NCBI GenBank assembly: GCA_910574835.1
Contig: CAJTDE010000006.1
Coordinates: forward strand, 124,001 to 188,000
Direction: 5' to 3'
DNA from: Clostridia bacterium
GTDB taxonomy: Bacteria; Bacillota; Clostridia; Lachnospirales; Lachnospiraceae
DNA length: 64,000 nucleotides
Positions 27,155 through 35,568 of this stretch are shown here, piece after piece. The translations under genes and the position numbers were made by a program. The notes under the pieces were generated by a model. That model searched no databases, had not been told where the DNA came from, and worked only from the letters and a program-made list of their open reading frames with translations. Within the stretch, counting starts at the first letter, position 1; each line of letters opens with the position of its first letter.

Positions 27155-27583
27155 ATGATGGAAAAAGCAAAGATCCAAGAGCTGATCGAGACAGCCATAA
27201 AGCAGCTTGATTATTCCTATGTTCCTTATTCCCATTTCCATGTGGGAGCGGCTCTTCTGGCGAAAAACGGGACTGTCTACGGCGGCTGCAACATTGAGAA
27301 CGCGGCCTATGGACCGACCAACTGTGCGGAACGAACGGCATTTTTTAAGGCGGTCAGTGAGGGCGTTAAGGAATTTTCGGCTATCTGCGTGGTAGGCGGC
27401 ATGAACAAAGAGCTTACGGAGTATGCGCCTCCCTGTGGCGTATGCCGTCAGGTGATGATGGAATTTTGCAGCCCCAAGGAGTTTGAGATTATCCTTGCGG
27501 TTGATAAGGAGCATTACGAGGTATTTCTTTTAAAGGATCTGCTTCCCCTGGGCTTCGGTCCGGGGAATCTGGAAGAAAAGTAA
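27155..27583 (+). CDS. cdd: Cytidine deaminase
   Basis: This is the zinc enzyme that converts cytidine or deoxycytidine to uridine or deoxyuridine. The 142-residue protein is of typical length for the homotetrameric type. It carries NCAERTAFF (zinc Cys and catalytic Glu) and PPCGVCRQV (two further zinc Cys). It starts two bases after the udp stop, so it feeds its product directly to the phosphorylase encoded upstream. Confidence 0.94.
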   Translation: MMEKAKIQELIETAIKQLDYSYVPYSHFHVGAALLAKNGTVYGGCNIENAAYGPTNCAERTAFFKAVSEGVKEFSAICVVGGMNKELTEYAPPCGVCRQVMMEFCSPKEFEIILAVDKEHYEVFLLKDLLPLGFGPGNLEEK

Positions 27584-27608
27584 AAAATATGAAAGGAGTA
27601 TCAGTCCT

Positions 27609-28799
27609 ATGCAGAAATATAACCGCATATTCGTAGTGGTTATGGACTCTCTCGGCGTGGGAGAGATGGCGGATTCCGGAGAATACGGGGATGTGGGAGT
27701 TAATACGCTGGAGCATATCTCAGAGTCCGTAGAGCATTTTGAGATTCCCAATTTAAGAAGGCTTGGAATTGCCAACCTGTGTACCTTAAAGCAGGTGGAA
27801 CCGGTGGAGCGCCCGCTGGCTTATTTTACAAAAATGAATGAAAAGAGCTGCAGTAAGGATACAATGACCGGCCATTGGGAGATTATGGGCCTGGAGGGAA
27901 AGCAGCCCTTTAAGACCTTTACGGATACGGGATTTCCGCCGGAGCTGATTGAAGAGCTGGAGAAGCGGACCGGACACAAGGTGATTGGCAACAAGAGCGC
28001 CAGCGGAACAGCTATTCTGGAAGAGCTGGCGGAGGAGGAGATTGCCACCGGTCATATGATTGTCTATACTTCCGCGGATTCCGTGCTGCAGATCTGCGGC
28101 AATGAGGAGACCTTTGACTTGAAGGAGCTTTACCGCTGCTGTGAGATTGCCCGGGAAATCACCATGAAGGACGAGTGGAAGGTGGGCCGTGTCATTGCAA
28201 GACCCTATGTGGGGAAGAAGCGCGGAGAATTTAAGCGGACCAGCAACCGCCATGATTATGCCTTGAAGCCCTTTGGAAAAACAGCCCTGGACGTCTTGAA
28301 GGATGCGGGACTGGACGTGATTTCCATTGGCAAAATCAAGGATATCTTTGACGGCGAGGGCATTACCCGTGCTTTAAAATCAAAAAGCTCCGTTCATGGC
28401 ATGGAGCAGACGATTGAGGTGGCAAAGGAGGCGTTTCACGGGCTTTGCTTTGTGAATCTGGTTGATTTTGATGCCCTGTGGGGACACCGGAGAAACCCGG
28501 AAGGCTATGCTCAGGAGATTGAGCGGTTTGATGTGAACCTGGGAGTGCTTTTAGAGCTTTTGAAGGAGGATGATTTGCTGATTATCACGGCGGATCACGG
28601 CAATGATCCCACTTATTCCGGCACGGATCACACGAGAGAAAAGGTACCGTTCCTGGCTTATTCTCCCTCTATGAGCGGTTCGGGAAGGCTTCCGGAGACA
28701 GATACCTTTGCGGCCATCGGTGCAACTGTGGTGGACAATTTCGGAATGTCCATGCCGGAGGGAACGATTGGAGTTTCACTTTTGAAGGAGCTTATTTAG
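27609..28799 (+). CDS. deoB: Phosphopentomutase
   Basis: This enzyme interconverts ribose-1-phosphate and ribose-5-phosphate (and the deoxy forms), linking nucleoside breakdown to the pentose phosphate pathway. The 396-residue protein is of the alkaline-phosphatase superfamily. It has the metal-binding start [14 protein letters not shown], the phospho-acceptor Thr in MTGHWEIMG, and C-terminal ADHGNDPT and DHTREKVPF. It sits in the udp-cdd-deoB order expected for pyrimidine nucleoside salvage, with AAAGGAG upstream. Confidence 0.95.
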   Translation: MQKYNRIFVVVMDSLGVGEMADSGEYGDVGVNTLEHISESVEHFEIPNLRRLGIANLCTLKQVEPVERPLAYFTKMNEKSCSKDTMTGHWEIMGLEGKQPFKTFTDTGFPPELIEELEKRTGHKVIGNKSASGTAILEELAEEEIATGHMIVYTSADSVLQICGNEETFDLKELYRCCEIAREITMKDEWKVGRVIARPYVGKKRGEFKRTSNRHDYALKPFGKTALDVLKDAGLDVISIGKIKDIFDGEGITRALKSKSSVHGMEQTIEVAKEAFHGLCFVNLVDFDALWGHRRNPEGYAQEIERFDVNLGVLLELLKEDDLLIITADHGNDPTYSGTDHTREKVPFLAYSPSMSGSGRLPETDTFAAIGATVVDNFGMSMPEGTIGVSLLKELI

Positions 28800-28824
28800 C
28801 CTTACCAAGAGCAGGTGTCCGGCG

Positions 28825-29544
28825 ATGAATGAAGCAATCAGACAGATTAAAAAATTGGGGACAGAGGAAAGGGCTTATCTGGAAACGTATTTTGCAGATG
28901 CGCCCTTCTGGCTTATGGATGCATTCCAGGTGGTGTGGATGCCGAAAAACAGGACCTTTATCACAGAGGGTGAGGCGGCGGAGGATATTTATATTCTTCT
29001 TAAGGGTGATGTGGTAGCCGAAGAGCACCGGGTAAAGGATATGACCTATGGCTTTATTCGATTTCATCCCATTGAGGTATTCGGCGTAATGGAGCTTATG
29101 CTTGAGAAGGACGAGTATCAGACGACGCTGGTGACCACGGCGGAGAGTGTTTTTCTAAAGACGGCCCGCAAGACGTTTCAGAGATGGTTTGAACATGATT
29201 TTCAGGCATACCGGATGGAGTGCAAGAAGGTGGGAAGGTATCTTTTGAAGCAGGCCAGAAAGGATCGGCTGTATGTGCTGCTTCAGGGAGTGGAGCGGAT
29301 TTATCTGGTGCTTTATAAAATGTACCAGGCTTATGCCGTCAACGGAACATGCAGTCTCTATATCAGCCGGAAGGATTTTACGGAGACGGCCGGGGTGTCG
29401 GAGCGGACGGTGACCCGAACCTTAAAGGCTTTGGAGGAGAAGGGGTGCATTACCAGAGACGGATGGCGGATTTTGCTCACCGGGGAGCAGTATGAGATGA
29501 TTCGCGGACTGCTGGAAGATAAGATGTATGAATTTGAAGAATAG
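28825..29544 (+). CDS. Crp/Fnr-family transcriptional regulator
   Basis: The 239-residue protein has a cyclic-nucleotide-binding-like beta domain (~residues 25-125, including FITEGEAAEDIYILLKGDV) followed by a winged helix near 165-235 (ISRKDFTETAGVSERTVTRT). No cysteine cluster typical of Fnr is visible in the N-terminus, so an iron-sulfur sensor is unlikely. It lies inside the nucleoside operon between deoB and deoD and may regulate it; the effector is unknown. Confidence 0.82.
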   Translation: MNEAIRQIKKLGTEERAYLETYFADAPFWLMDAFQVVWMPKNRTFITEGEAAEDIYILLKGDVVAEEHRVKDMTYGFIRFHPIEVFGVMELMLEKDEYQTTLVTTAESVFLKTARKTFQRWFEHDFQAYRMECKKVGRYLLKQARKDRLYVLLQGVERIYLVLYKMYQAYAVNGTCSLYISRKDFTETAGVSERTVTRTLKALEEKGCITRDGWRILLTGEQYEMIRGLLEDKMYEFEE

Positions 29545-29624
29545 ATTTTCAGTTTTGGTATAGGAAGCAGGGAGAGCTATTTGGACTGCGGCGTGAGAAT
29601 GAAAAAACGAAAGGAGTGACATGT

Positions 29625-30335
29625 ATGTCTCAGACACCAACACCTCATAATGGAGGGAAAAAGGGCGATTTTGCCAAAACAGTTTTGATGCCGGGGGACC
29701 CCCTTCGGGCGAAGTATATTGCGGAGACGTATCTTGAGGATTACCGGCAGGTGACGGCTGTGCGGAATATGTTTGGCTACACGGGGACTTATCATGGGAA
29801 GGAAATCTCGGTGATGGGGGCCGGTATGGGGATGCCTTCGATGGGGATTTATTCTTATGAGTTGTTTCATTTTTATGATGTGGATAATATTATTCGTATT
29901 GGGTCGGCGGGAGCGCTGCAGGATCATGTGAAGGTGATGGATGTGGTTGTCGGTATGGGGGCTTGTACGGATTCGAATTATGCTTATCAGTACGGACTTC
30001 CGGGGACTTTTGCGCCTACTGCGGATTATGGGCTTATGAGCCAGGCGATTGCTGTGGCGGAAAAGCAGGGGACGCATGTGGTTGTGGGAAATGTGCTGTC
30101 TTCGGATGTGTTTTATAATGCGAAGGGTGATGTGAATGATCTGTGGAGGAGTATGGGAGTGCTGGCTGTGGAGATGGAGGCGGCGGCTCTTTATATGAAT
30201 GCGGCGAAGGCCGGGAAGAAGGCGCTTTGTCTTTTGACGATTTCGGATCACCTTTATACGGGGGAGGCTTTGAGTGCTGAGGAACGGCAGGTCGGCTTTG
30301 GGAAGATGATGGAGATTGCGTTGGAACTTGGGTGA
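29625..30335 (+). CDS. deoD: Purine-nucleoside phosphorylase, DeoD type
   Basis: The enzyme cleaves purine nucleosides with phosphate. The 236-residue protein is of the hexameric bacterial type, with VLMPGDPLRAKYIAE, GMGMPSMGIYSYEL, IRIGSAGALQ and VEMEAAALY, and the catalytic Asp region TISDHLYTGE. The ATG at 29625 has AAGGAGTG upstream; a GTG at 29616 overlaps that site. It closes the nucleoside operon. Codons become strongly G- and T-ending toward the 3' end, next to the second foldback element nine bases after the stop. Confidence 0.93.
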   Translation: MSQTPTPHNGGKKGDFAKTVLMPGDPLRAKYIAETYLEDYRQVTAVRNMFGYTGTYHGKEISVMGAGMGMPSMGIYSYELFHFYDVDNIIRIGSAGALQDHVKVMDVVVGMGACTDSNYAYQYGLPGTFAPTADYGLMSQAIAVAEKQGTHVVVGNVLSSDVFYNAKGDVNDLWRSMGVLAVEMEAAALYMNAAKAGKKALCLLTISDHLYTGEALSAEERQVGFGKMMEIALELG

Positions 30336-30343
30336 TTGGGGGC

Positions 30344-30565
30344 GGACGGGTCAGCCGCAATAGAAGGCCTCAGGCTTTTCCATATCTGTGTTCGGACGGT
30401 TCGCGTACACGCTGTCTGCTCTGTACGTACATTACCTTGTTGTTGTGTTTATGACGTTTGGTTTTTTGGTAATGTACGTCCATATCAGACAGTGTGTTCG
30501 CGAACAGCCGGACACCTGATATCGGAAAAGCCTGAGGCCTTCTATTGCGGCTGACCCTGACTTTG
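30344..30565 (+). repeat. Large foldback element, copy 2, forward orientation
   Basis: Left end GGACGGG and right end CCCTGACTTTGGG match copy 1. The outer arms at 30350-30379 and 30524-30555 are perfectly complementary to each other, but their sequence differs from that of copy 1. The imperfect core is the same (CCATATCTGTGTTCGGACGG and CAGCCGGACACCTGATATCG). Apical arms carry ACATTACC/GGTAATGT around a ~30-base T-rich loop. It lies between the convergent deoD and YCII genes. Confidence 0.85.
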
Positions 30566-30609
30566 GGTGTGGAATAGTCCACGTGCTTCTTGGGGGAGCT
30601 TTGTATGGT

Positions 30610-30909
30610 TTACAGTAGGTAGTTATTGGTTTTGTCCGCTACTTGCAGGGAGGCTAATTGATAGGTGGCGAAGCCTTCGGCTACGAGGGGTTCTTGTTTA
30701 CATAGTTCTTCGGCTTCTTCGTAGGTTGCGGTTTTGAAGATGACCATGCCGGCGACTCCGGGGTAGCCCTTGAAAGGGCCGCAAAGCTCTAGTTTTCCTT
30801 CGGCGTCTAGTTTGCGTAGGTTTTCGACGTGTCTTGTGATTACGGCTTTTGTAACTTTGTTAAAGGTTTTTCCTTTTTTGATTGTCATGACGTATAGCCA
30901 TTTTTCCAT
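30610..30909 (-). CDS. YCII-family small protein
   Basis: The 99-residue protein fits the YCII ferredoxin-like fold, with RHVENLRKLDAEGKLELCGP and the terminal LVAEGFATYQLASL region. Members may be small hydrolase- or dehydrogenase-like enzymes but few have known functions. The start at 30909 is supported by GGAGG; a longer frame is not. Its 3' end is next to the second foldback element and shows the same strand skew, here A+C-rich on the coding strand. Confidence 0.7.
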   Translation of the reverse strand: MEKWLYVMTIKKGKTFNKVTKAVITRHVENLRKLDAEGKLELCGPFKGYPGVAGMVIFKTATYEEAEELCKQEPLVAEGFATYQLASLQVADKTNNYLL

Positions 30910-31047
30910 GTTGTTTCCTCCGATTTTGATTTTTTGTGTTGAATTTGATTTGAGTGGCTCCGGTGCTTGGTTAAGCGGCAAATAGTAGATGTGGTTATTG
31001 GTTTGCCGGCAGATTTGGGTGTTTTTTGATTTTTGGATGAGTGTGCA

Positions 31048-31956
31048 TTAGGTGTAGAGATTCATAATCTCGGCTGCGTGTTCTTTCAGTGTGGTACGGG
31101 CTGCTTCGGGTTCGAGGATTTCTACGTATTTGCCAAAGGATAGCAGATAGTGAATGGTCCAGTGATTCAGCTCAAAAGGTACGGCGGCATAATAATTTCC
31201 GTCTTGGCCCAATGAGAGTTGTTCTTCTTGAAATTCGTCGTAGAGGCGGTGGGCGATTTTGGGTGAAAATTTTAGCTTTAACAGGGGGAGCGGGGGTTCT
31301 TCTTTGCACTCTGGTGTAAGGGAGTAGTTTGGGGGCAGTTCCCGATCAAATTGCTCCGGCATGACCTGGAGGCGCCTGATTCTGGACAGGCGGAAGATTC
31401 TGATTTCCTGCTTGTACCGGCAGTGGCCTGCAATATACCAGGCGTGTGATTTGAACATCAGCCGCAGGGGTTCGATGGCTCGTTCCGATTGCTTTAGCTC
31501 TGTGTTGCGGTATAGGAAAGTGATGACGTGTTTATTCAGGATGGCGTATTGCAGATCGGAGAGTTTTATTTTTTCCTTTTCAGTGCTTCCCCAATGGGTA
31601 AAGTCAATATCGAGCCAGTTGGATTTTAGTGCATTTTGGAAAATGGCGCTGATTTTGCTTAGGGCCATTTCTGCGCTTGGGTATTTGGCGGCCTGCAGTA
31701 TTTGCAGTCCCTGGTAAATGCTTTGCTGTTCCTCCTTGGATAAAATGGATTTGTCGATGGTGTATCCGTCTATGAGGGAGATGCCTCCGCCGGTTCCTTT
31801 TGTGGATGTGACTGGGATTCCGGCAATGCTTAAGGTGTTGATGTCCCGGTAGATTGTTCTTGCGGATACTTGAAAGTGATTGGACAATTCCTTTGCTGTT
31901 ACTTGTTTGTGGCTGGCGATGTAAAATACCATTTGTACCAGACGGTCTATCTGCAT
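31048..31956 (-). CDS. WYL-domain transcriptional regulator (YafY-like)
   Basis: The 302-residue protein has an N-terminal HTH (~residues 5-60, with VTAKELSNHFQVSARTIYRD) and a WYL domain from ~140 (AWYIAGHCRYKQEIRIFRLS), followed by a C-terminal extension. WYL domains bind small ligands or nucleic acid and control expression. A perfect inverted repeat lies 38 bases upstream of the start and probably forms its own operator. AAGGAG precedes the ATG. Targets may include the genes at 32122-33444, by position only. Confidence 0.83.
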   Translation of the reverse strand: MQIDRLVQMVFYIASHKQVTAKELSNHFQVSARTIYRDINTLSIAGIPVTSTKGTGGGISLIDGYTIDKSILSKEEQQSIYQGLQILQAAKYPSAEMALSKISAIFQNALKSNWLDIDFTHWGSTEKEKIKLSDLQYAILNKHVITFLYRNTELKQSERAIEPLRLMFKSHAWYIAGHCRYKQEIRIFRLSRIRRLQVMPEQFDRELPPNYSLTPECKEEPPLPLLKLKFSPKIAHRLYDEFQEEQLSLGQDGNYYAAVPFELNHWTIHYLLSFGKYVEILEPEAARTTLKEHAAEIMNLYT

Positions 31957-31993
31957 GGCGGCCGCTCCTTATGCTGTGAGTTTACTATAGCAC

Positions 31994-32025
31994 ATCAAAT
32001 ATGACATATAGCTGTCATATTTGAT
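31994..32025. promoter_or_regulatory. Perfect 13-bp inverted repeat, probable operator of the WYL regulator
   Basis: ATCAAATATGACA and TGTCATATTTGAT are separated by the six bases TATAGC. The TGACA/TGTCA half-sites fit a dimeric HTH regulator. It lies directly upstream of the WYL gene. Confidence 0.65.
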
Positions 32026-32121
32026 GATTATTTTTTTAATATAGCGTATTTTATGAGGATTTTCAATTCTATATCGTATATTTTATTGGGCGAAGTCCGT
32101 CTGTCTTTAAGGGGGATGTTT

Positions 32122-32586
32122 TTACATCAGCTCATTTTGTAAAAATTTTTTGATGTAAGGTGTGCTTTCTTCGGTTATGGATAACAGGAATGCCATGTAT
32201 CTGCATTTTTGATAGTGTTCTTTATCCATGATAAAGTCATATCCCATAGCGCATTTCGGATTGCAGTCATTGGGATTGATGAGCCGCTTGCAGACGGAGG
32301 CTTTTGTAATTTCTTTTTTCATCTTTGCCGGAAGGGTATCTAAAAAATCCGCGTACTCGTTAAGACGCTGCGGGAATATTCTGATTTTTATTCCTGTTTT
32401 TCTGCAAACGAAAGTGGCTAATGTCTTTTTGGTATCCTGGAAAAGATAGGAGACCGTAAATCCGCTTTTGGCTGTTTTGATTTCACGTTTGCAGCTGCCG
32501 TTTAGAAGAAGGTCGTTGATATCTTCTGTAAGATTTCTGTCTGCGCCTGTGATTTCTAAAAATTCATTATAGTTTTTATCTGTCAT
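32122..32586 (-). CDS. Cys-containing protein of unknown function
   Basis: The 154-residue cytoplasmic protein has six cysteines, two of them close together in the C-terminal NPNDCNPKCAMGY segment and another in a following YQKCRYMAF. These could bind a metal. I do not recognise the family. Its start lies nine bases after the stop of the AraC-GyrI gene on the same strand, so the two are very probably co-transcribed. Confidence 0.6.
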   Translation of the reverse strand: MTDKNYNEFLEITGADRNLTEDINDLLLNGSCKREIKTAKSGFTVSYLFQDTKKTLATFVCRKTGIKIRIFPQRLNEYADFLDTLPAKMKKEITKASVCKRLINPNDCNPKCAMGYDFIMDKEHYQKCRYMAFLLSITEESTPYIKKFLQNELM

Positions 32587-32595
32587 GGGGTAACC

Positions 32596-33444
32596 TCATA
32601 CCTTTCTGATTGGCAGCCAGACTTCATATTGCATATGGTTGGGGTCCGGGCTTAGATAGACTTCTATATCGGGGGCGTCAGCAAATTCGAAGCCGGATGT
32701 CGGAAGCCATTCCGTTACGATGCGCTGTTCTAATTCTTGAATTGATATTCCTGTGCCGTTTCCGCTGAAAATAGCCCATGTACAGGCGGGAACTATGGAA
32801 TCCTCTAAGGAATGATCGATATCGGCAGAAGAAGCTACGGCTATGAAATAACGCCACTCCTCTTTGGCATTGCAGACGCTTACACCTAAGACGCCCATAG
32901 GATTCAGATTCATCAGAGGTGTGAGCTTTTCAAAGGTGCCGTTGATAGCTGCATTTTGCCACATCTGCGGTACGGCTGTGAAATTATTTTCTATTTCCTT
33001 GTCCAAGGGGTGAGATATGCCTACGATGCGGAAGGCCGCTTTTTCTTCGATGCGGTAATTTAATTCCTTTACGCCTTTTATGGTTATTTTGAAACTGATG
33101 GGAGGAAAAGATTTTATAGGCGTTCCCGTTTTTTTCGCCGCAGAGGGAGCTATGCCATGCACGCTTTGAAATGCTCTGTTGAATGCGGTGGGGGAGGAGT
33201 AGCCATATTTCATGCCGATATCAATGATTTTCTCGTCTCCGCTTTGCAAATCAACGGCGGCTAAAGACATGCGCCTCCGACGGATATATTCCGAAAGCGG
33301 GATGCCTGCCATGTATGCGAACATTCTTTGATAGTGGTATGGGGAGCAGCAAGCGATGTGTGCAAGCTGTTCATAGCTTATTTCTTCCGTAAGATGTTCT
33401 TCGATGTAAATAATTGTTTTATTTAGCCGTTCTATCCATTCCAT
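32596..33444 (-). CDS. AraC-family regulator with GyrI-like effector domain
   Basis: The 282-residue protein has a double helix-turn-helix at residues ~8-105 (YEQLAHIACCSPYHYQRMF and IIDIGMKYGYSSPTAFNRAF). A GyrI/SbmC-like ligand-binding domain runs from ~125 to the end (AFRIVGISHPLD and MQYEVWLPIRK), as in the Rob/BmrR-type drug or small-molecule sensors. I start it at 33444, where AAGGAG sits upstream. The annotated longer frame adds ~126 residues with no resemblance to any domain, and I reject it. Confidence 0.82.
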   Translation of the reverse strand: MEWIERLNKTIIYIEEHLTEEISYEQLAHIACCSPYHYQRMFAYMAGIPLSEYIRRRRMSLAAVDLQSGDEKIIDIGMKYGYSSPTAFNRAFQSVHGIAPSAAKKTGTPIKSFPPISFKITIKGVKELNYRIEEKAAFRIVGISHPLDKEIENNFTAVPQMWQNAAINGTFEKLTPLMNLNPMGVLGVSVCNAKEEWRYFIAVASSADIDHSLEDSIVPACTWAIFSGNGTGISIQELEQRIVTEWLPTSGFEFADAPDIEVYLSPDPNHMQYEVWLPIRKV

Positions 33445-33678
33445 TTTTCTTACTCCTTTTTTGTATTGATTATACTTATCCGGGGTGCTTCTGGCCTCTC
33501 TTTTTATGCACGGAAAAGAGAGTATTAGAAAATTGTTTAAAATTATTTGGATTGCTGAATGTGAAAGAGAGTATGAATTTTCTTTGGTTCGAAAGTATGT
33601 TTGGATAATTATATCATGGAATATCTTCAAAATGAAGAGGTGTTTTTGTTCGAAAAGCAATTTTCCGGGGATGGTGGA

Positions 33679-33707
33679 TTGTGATGTGAGTTTTTTTCTG
33701 CTATAAT
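33679..33707 (+). promoter_or_regulatory. Sigma-A promoter upstream of the YcxB-like gene
   Basis: TTGTGA at 33679 and TATAAT at 33702 are 17 bases apart. The 369-base gap 33445-33813 otherwise holds only two imperfect repeats of ATATTGCAG-AGGAT near 33770-33800, just before the ribosome site. Confidence 0.6.
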
Positions 33708-33813
33708 ACACGGAATAAGGACGGTCAAATATATATTGCAGGCGGTGGGCAGATATTTTATAATCAAAGATATTGCAGCAGGATATATTGCAGTAGGATA
33801 TGGAGGAAATAAT

Positions 33814-34299
33814 ATGCCGCATTTTGTCAATGAGTATGAGTACACACCGGATATCCTCGAGGAAAGTGTAGGAGCATGGTGGGATTGTAAGTTTAGAGAT
33901 GGATACCGCTCTATGCTGGTAGGATTTATTCTGATTGCAGCGCTGGCAATTGTTATGAAACGTCCTGTCCTTTTGCTGGCTGAACTCGCCCCTCTTTTCG
34001 TTATAGCGTTATTCAAGTTTAAGAAAAAGAAAGCGATTCAAATAGAACGGGAGCGAGTTGATATTCTGTTTCGCAGTTCCGGTTTGTCTTATCGTGTGGA
34101 GGTGGGCGGGGATATTTCCGTTACTTCTTCAAAGGGGAGCAATCACATTCGGTTTTCGGATGTTGAAAATTATATTGAAACCAAGAATCTGATTATTCTT
34201 TTTGTAAAAGGAAGTATGACGCTGGCTTTTGACAAAAACGGATTTCGGGAGGGGACTAAGGAGGACTTTTTGTCTCTGCTGGCAGATAAGATGAAATAA
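33814..34299 (+). CDS. YcxB-like membrane protein
   Basis: The 161-residue protein has a helical hairpin of two membrane segments at ~35-68 (MLVGFILIAALAIVM, VLLLAELAPLFVIALF). A soluble beta-rich C-terminal domain follows (VEVGGDISVTSSKGSNHIRF), an arrangement seen in YcxB-like proteins of unknown function. I chose 33814 for its GGAGG; longer in-frame starts are unsupported. It is the first gene of a short + strand run with the next two genes. Confidence 0.55.
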   Translation: MPHFVNEYEYTPDILEESVGAWWDCKFRDGYRSMLVGFILIAALAIVMKRPVLLLAELAPLFVIALFKFKKKKAIQIERERVDILFRSSGLSYRVEVGGDISVTSSKGSNHIRFSDVENYIETKNLIILFVKGSMTLAFDKNGFREGTKEDFLSLLADKMK

Positions 34300-34343
34300 A
34301 CTGTCAACTTCGGGTTTTAAGAGGAAGGAGGAGTATTCAAATA

Positions 34344-34727
34344 ATGGAATCAAGAGTAGAAACAGCAAAAAATATGCATGCAGGCAGATATACTTGTTCC
34401 CAGGCGGTTTACTGCGCATTTTGCGATCTGGTGGGAATGACAGTGGAACAGGCGAAGAAAGAGGCTGCACCCTATGCAGGCGGTGCAAGGGGAAAGTGCG
34501 GCGCTGTGATGGCGGCGGAATTGGTTCTTTCGGCAAAGGCAAAGGAGCAGGGGATTGATGAAACTTCTCTGATTGAAGATCTGGAAAGCCGTTTTCAGGA
34601 GAAAAACACTACGGTAGTCTGCCGGGAACTCCGGGGTGGTATGGGGAAACCCCGCCTGCGCACCTGCAGAGGCTGTGTAGAGGATGCTTCCGGAATTTTG
34701 GAAGAGATCCTAAAGGAAATTTGCTGA
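34344..34727 (+). CDS. C_GCAxxG_C_C-family cysteine-rich protein
   Basis: The 127-residue protein carries the pattern of this small family of predicted redox or metal-binding proteins: an early Cys (YTCSQAVYCAF), the central GKCGAVMAAE segment in place of GCA-x-x-G, and late cysteines (VVCREL, RTCRGCVED). The function is not known in detail; membership in an iron-sulfur or redox context is inference. AAGGAGGAG lies upstream. It is short and cytoplasmic, with no membrane segment. Confidence 0.65.
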   Translation: MESRVETAKNMHAGRYTCSQAVYCAFCDLVGMTVEQAKKEAAPYAGGARGKCGAVMAAELVLSAKAKEQGIDETSLIEDLESRFQEKNTTVVCRELRGGMGKPRLRTCRGCVEDASGILEEILKEIC

Positions 34728-34775
34728 GAAAAATGTATTTGTAAAAATATTTGAAGAAAAGGGATATGATGTATT

Positions 34776-35552
34776 ATGATAAAAAATATCATTCGGCTGG
34801 GAAAGCCTGCATGTGCGGCAGAATTGTTTGCGGGATGGGAGGAAACTCCTATCTGGTCCTGCCTGCAGGGAGTGATGGGAGAGATCTATGGAGATCATCC
34901 GGAGCATCCGGCTTCGGCCGCCGCTATTCTTGGGGACTTCTGTTTTCTTGCCGGAGAGCCAAGTCAGGCGCTTATTGCTTTTAAGCCGGAGGGAAGTAAA
35001 AAGGAATTTATCATAATGATTCCGCAAAATGGCGTCTGGGGGCAGATGATTGAAGAACACTGGGGCCATCAGGCGAAGAAGGTTACACGCTATGCAGTGA
35101 AGAAAGATCCGAGCGTCTTTGATAAAGCGAAGCTTCAAAAAATGGCTGGTAATCTGCCTGAGGGATATAAAATAAAGCCTGTTGACAAGGAACTGTTTCA
35201 ACAATGCCAGGCTATGGAATGGAGCCGGGATCAGGTAGGTCAGTATAATGGGTTTGAGGAATATGAGAGATCAGGGCTTGGATTTGTGATTGTAAAGGAT
35301 GGCGAGGCAGTATCCGGGGCATCCTCCTATTCTTCTTATCAAGGCGGGATCGAAATCCAGATTGACACGAGAAAGGATCACCGAAGAAAAGGTCTTGCCC
35401 GCGTCTGCGGAGCCGCATTGATTCTGGAATGTCTGGAGCGAGACCTGTATCCAAGCTGGGATGCCCAGAATCAGGAATCAATTTACCTGGCGGAGCAGTT
35501 GGGATATCAGCTTGATCATCCTTATACGGCATATGAGATAAACGGTTATTAG
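34776..35552 (+). CDS. GNAT-family N-acetyltransferase
   Basis: The 258-residue protein has a C-terminal GNAT core: GLGFVIVKDGEAVSGASSY, then IQIDTRKDHRRKGLARVCG with the acetyl-CoA-binding R-x-x-G/A-like loop, and YLAEQLGYQ. The N-terminal ~130 residues form a second domain, as in the zwittermicin-resistance-like GNAT group. The acceptor is unknown. It precedes the FAD-dependent oxidoreductase by 16 bases. Confidence 0.7.
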   Translation: MIKNIIRLGKPACAAELFAGWEETPIWSCLQGVMGEIYGDHPEHPASAAAILGDFCFLAGEPSQALIAFKPEGSKKEFIIMIPQNGVWGQMIEEHWGHQAKKVTRYAVKKDPSVFDKAKLQKMAGNLPEGYKIKPVDKELFQQCQAMEWSRDQVGQYNGFEEYERSGLGFVIVKDGEAVSGASSYSSYQGGIEIQIDTRKDHRRKGLARVCGAALILECLERDLYPSWDAQNQESIYLAEQLGYQLDHPYTAYEINGY

Positions 35553-35568
35553 GCAAAAGGAAAATTAT

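Noticed and set aside
32596-33822. Long form of the AraC-GyrI protein
   Set aside because: The extra N-terminal ~126 residues resemble no domain, and the ATG at 33444 has a proper ribosome site and gives the usual family start.
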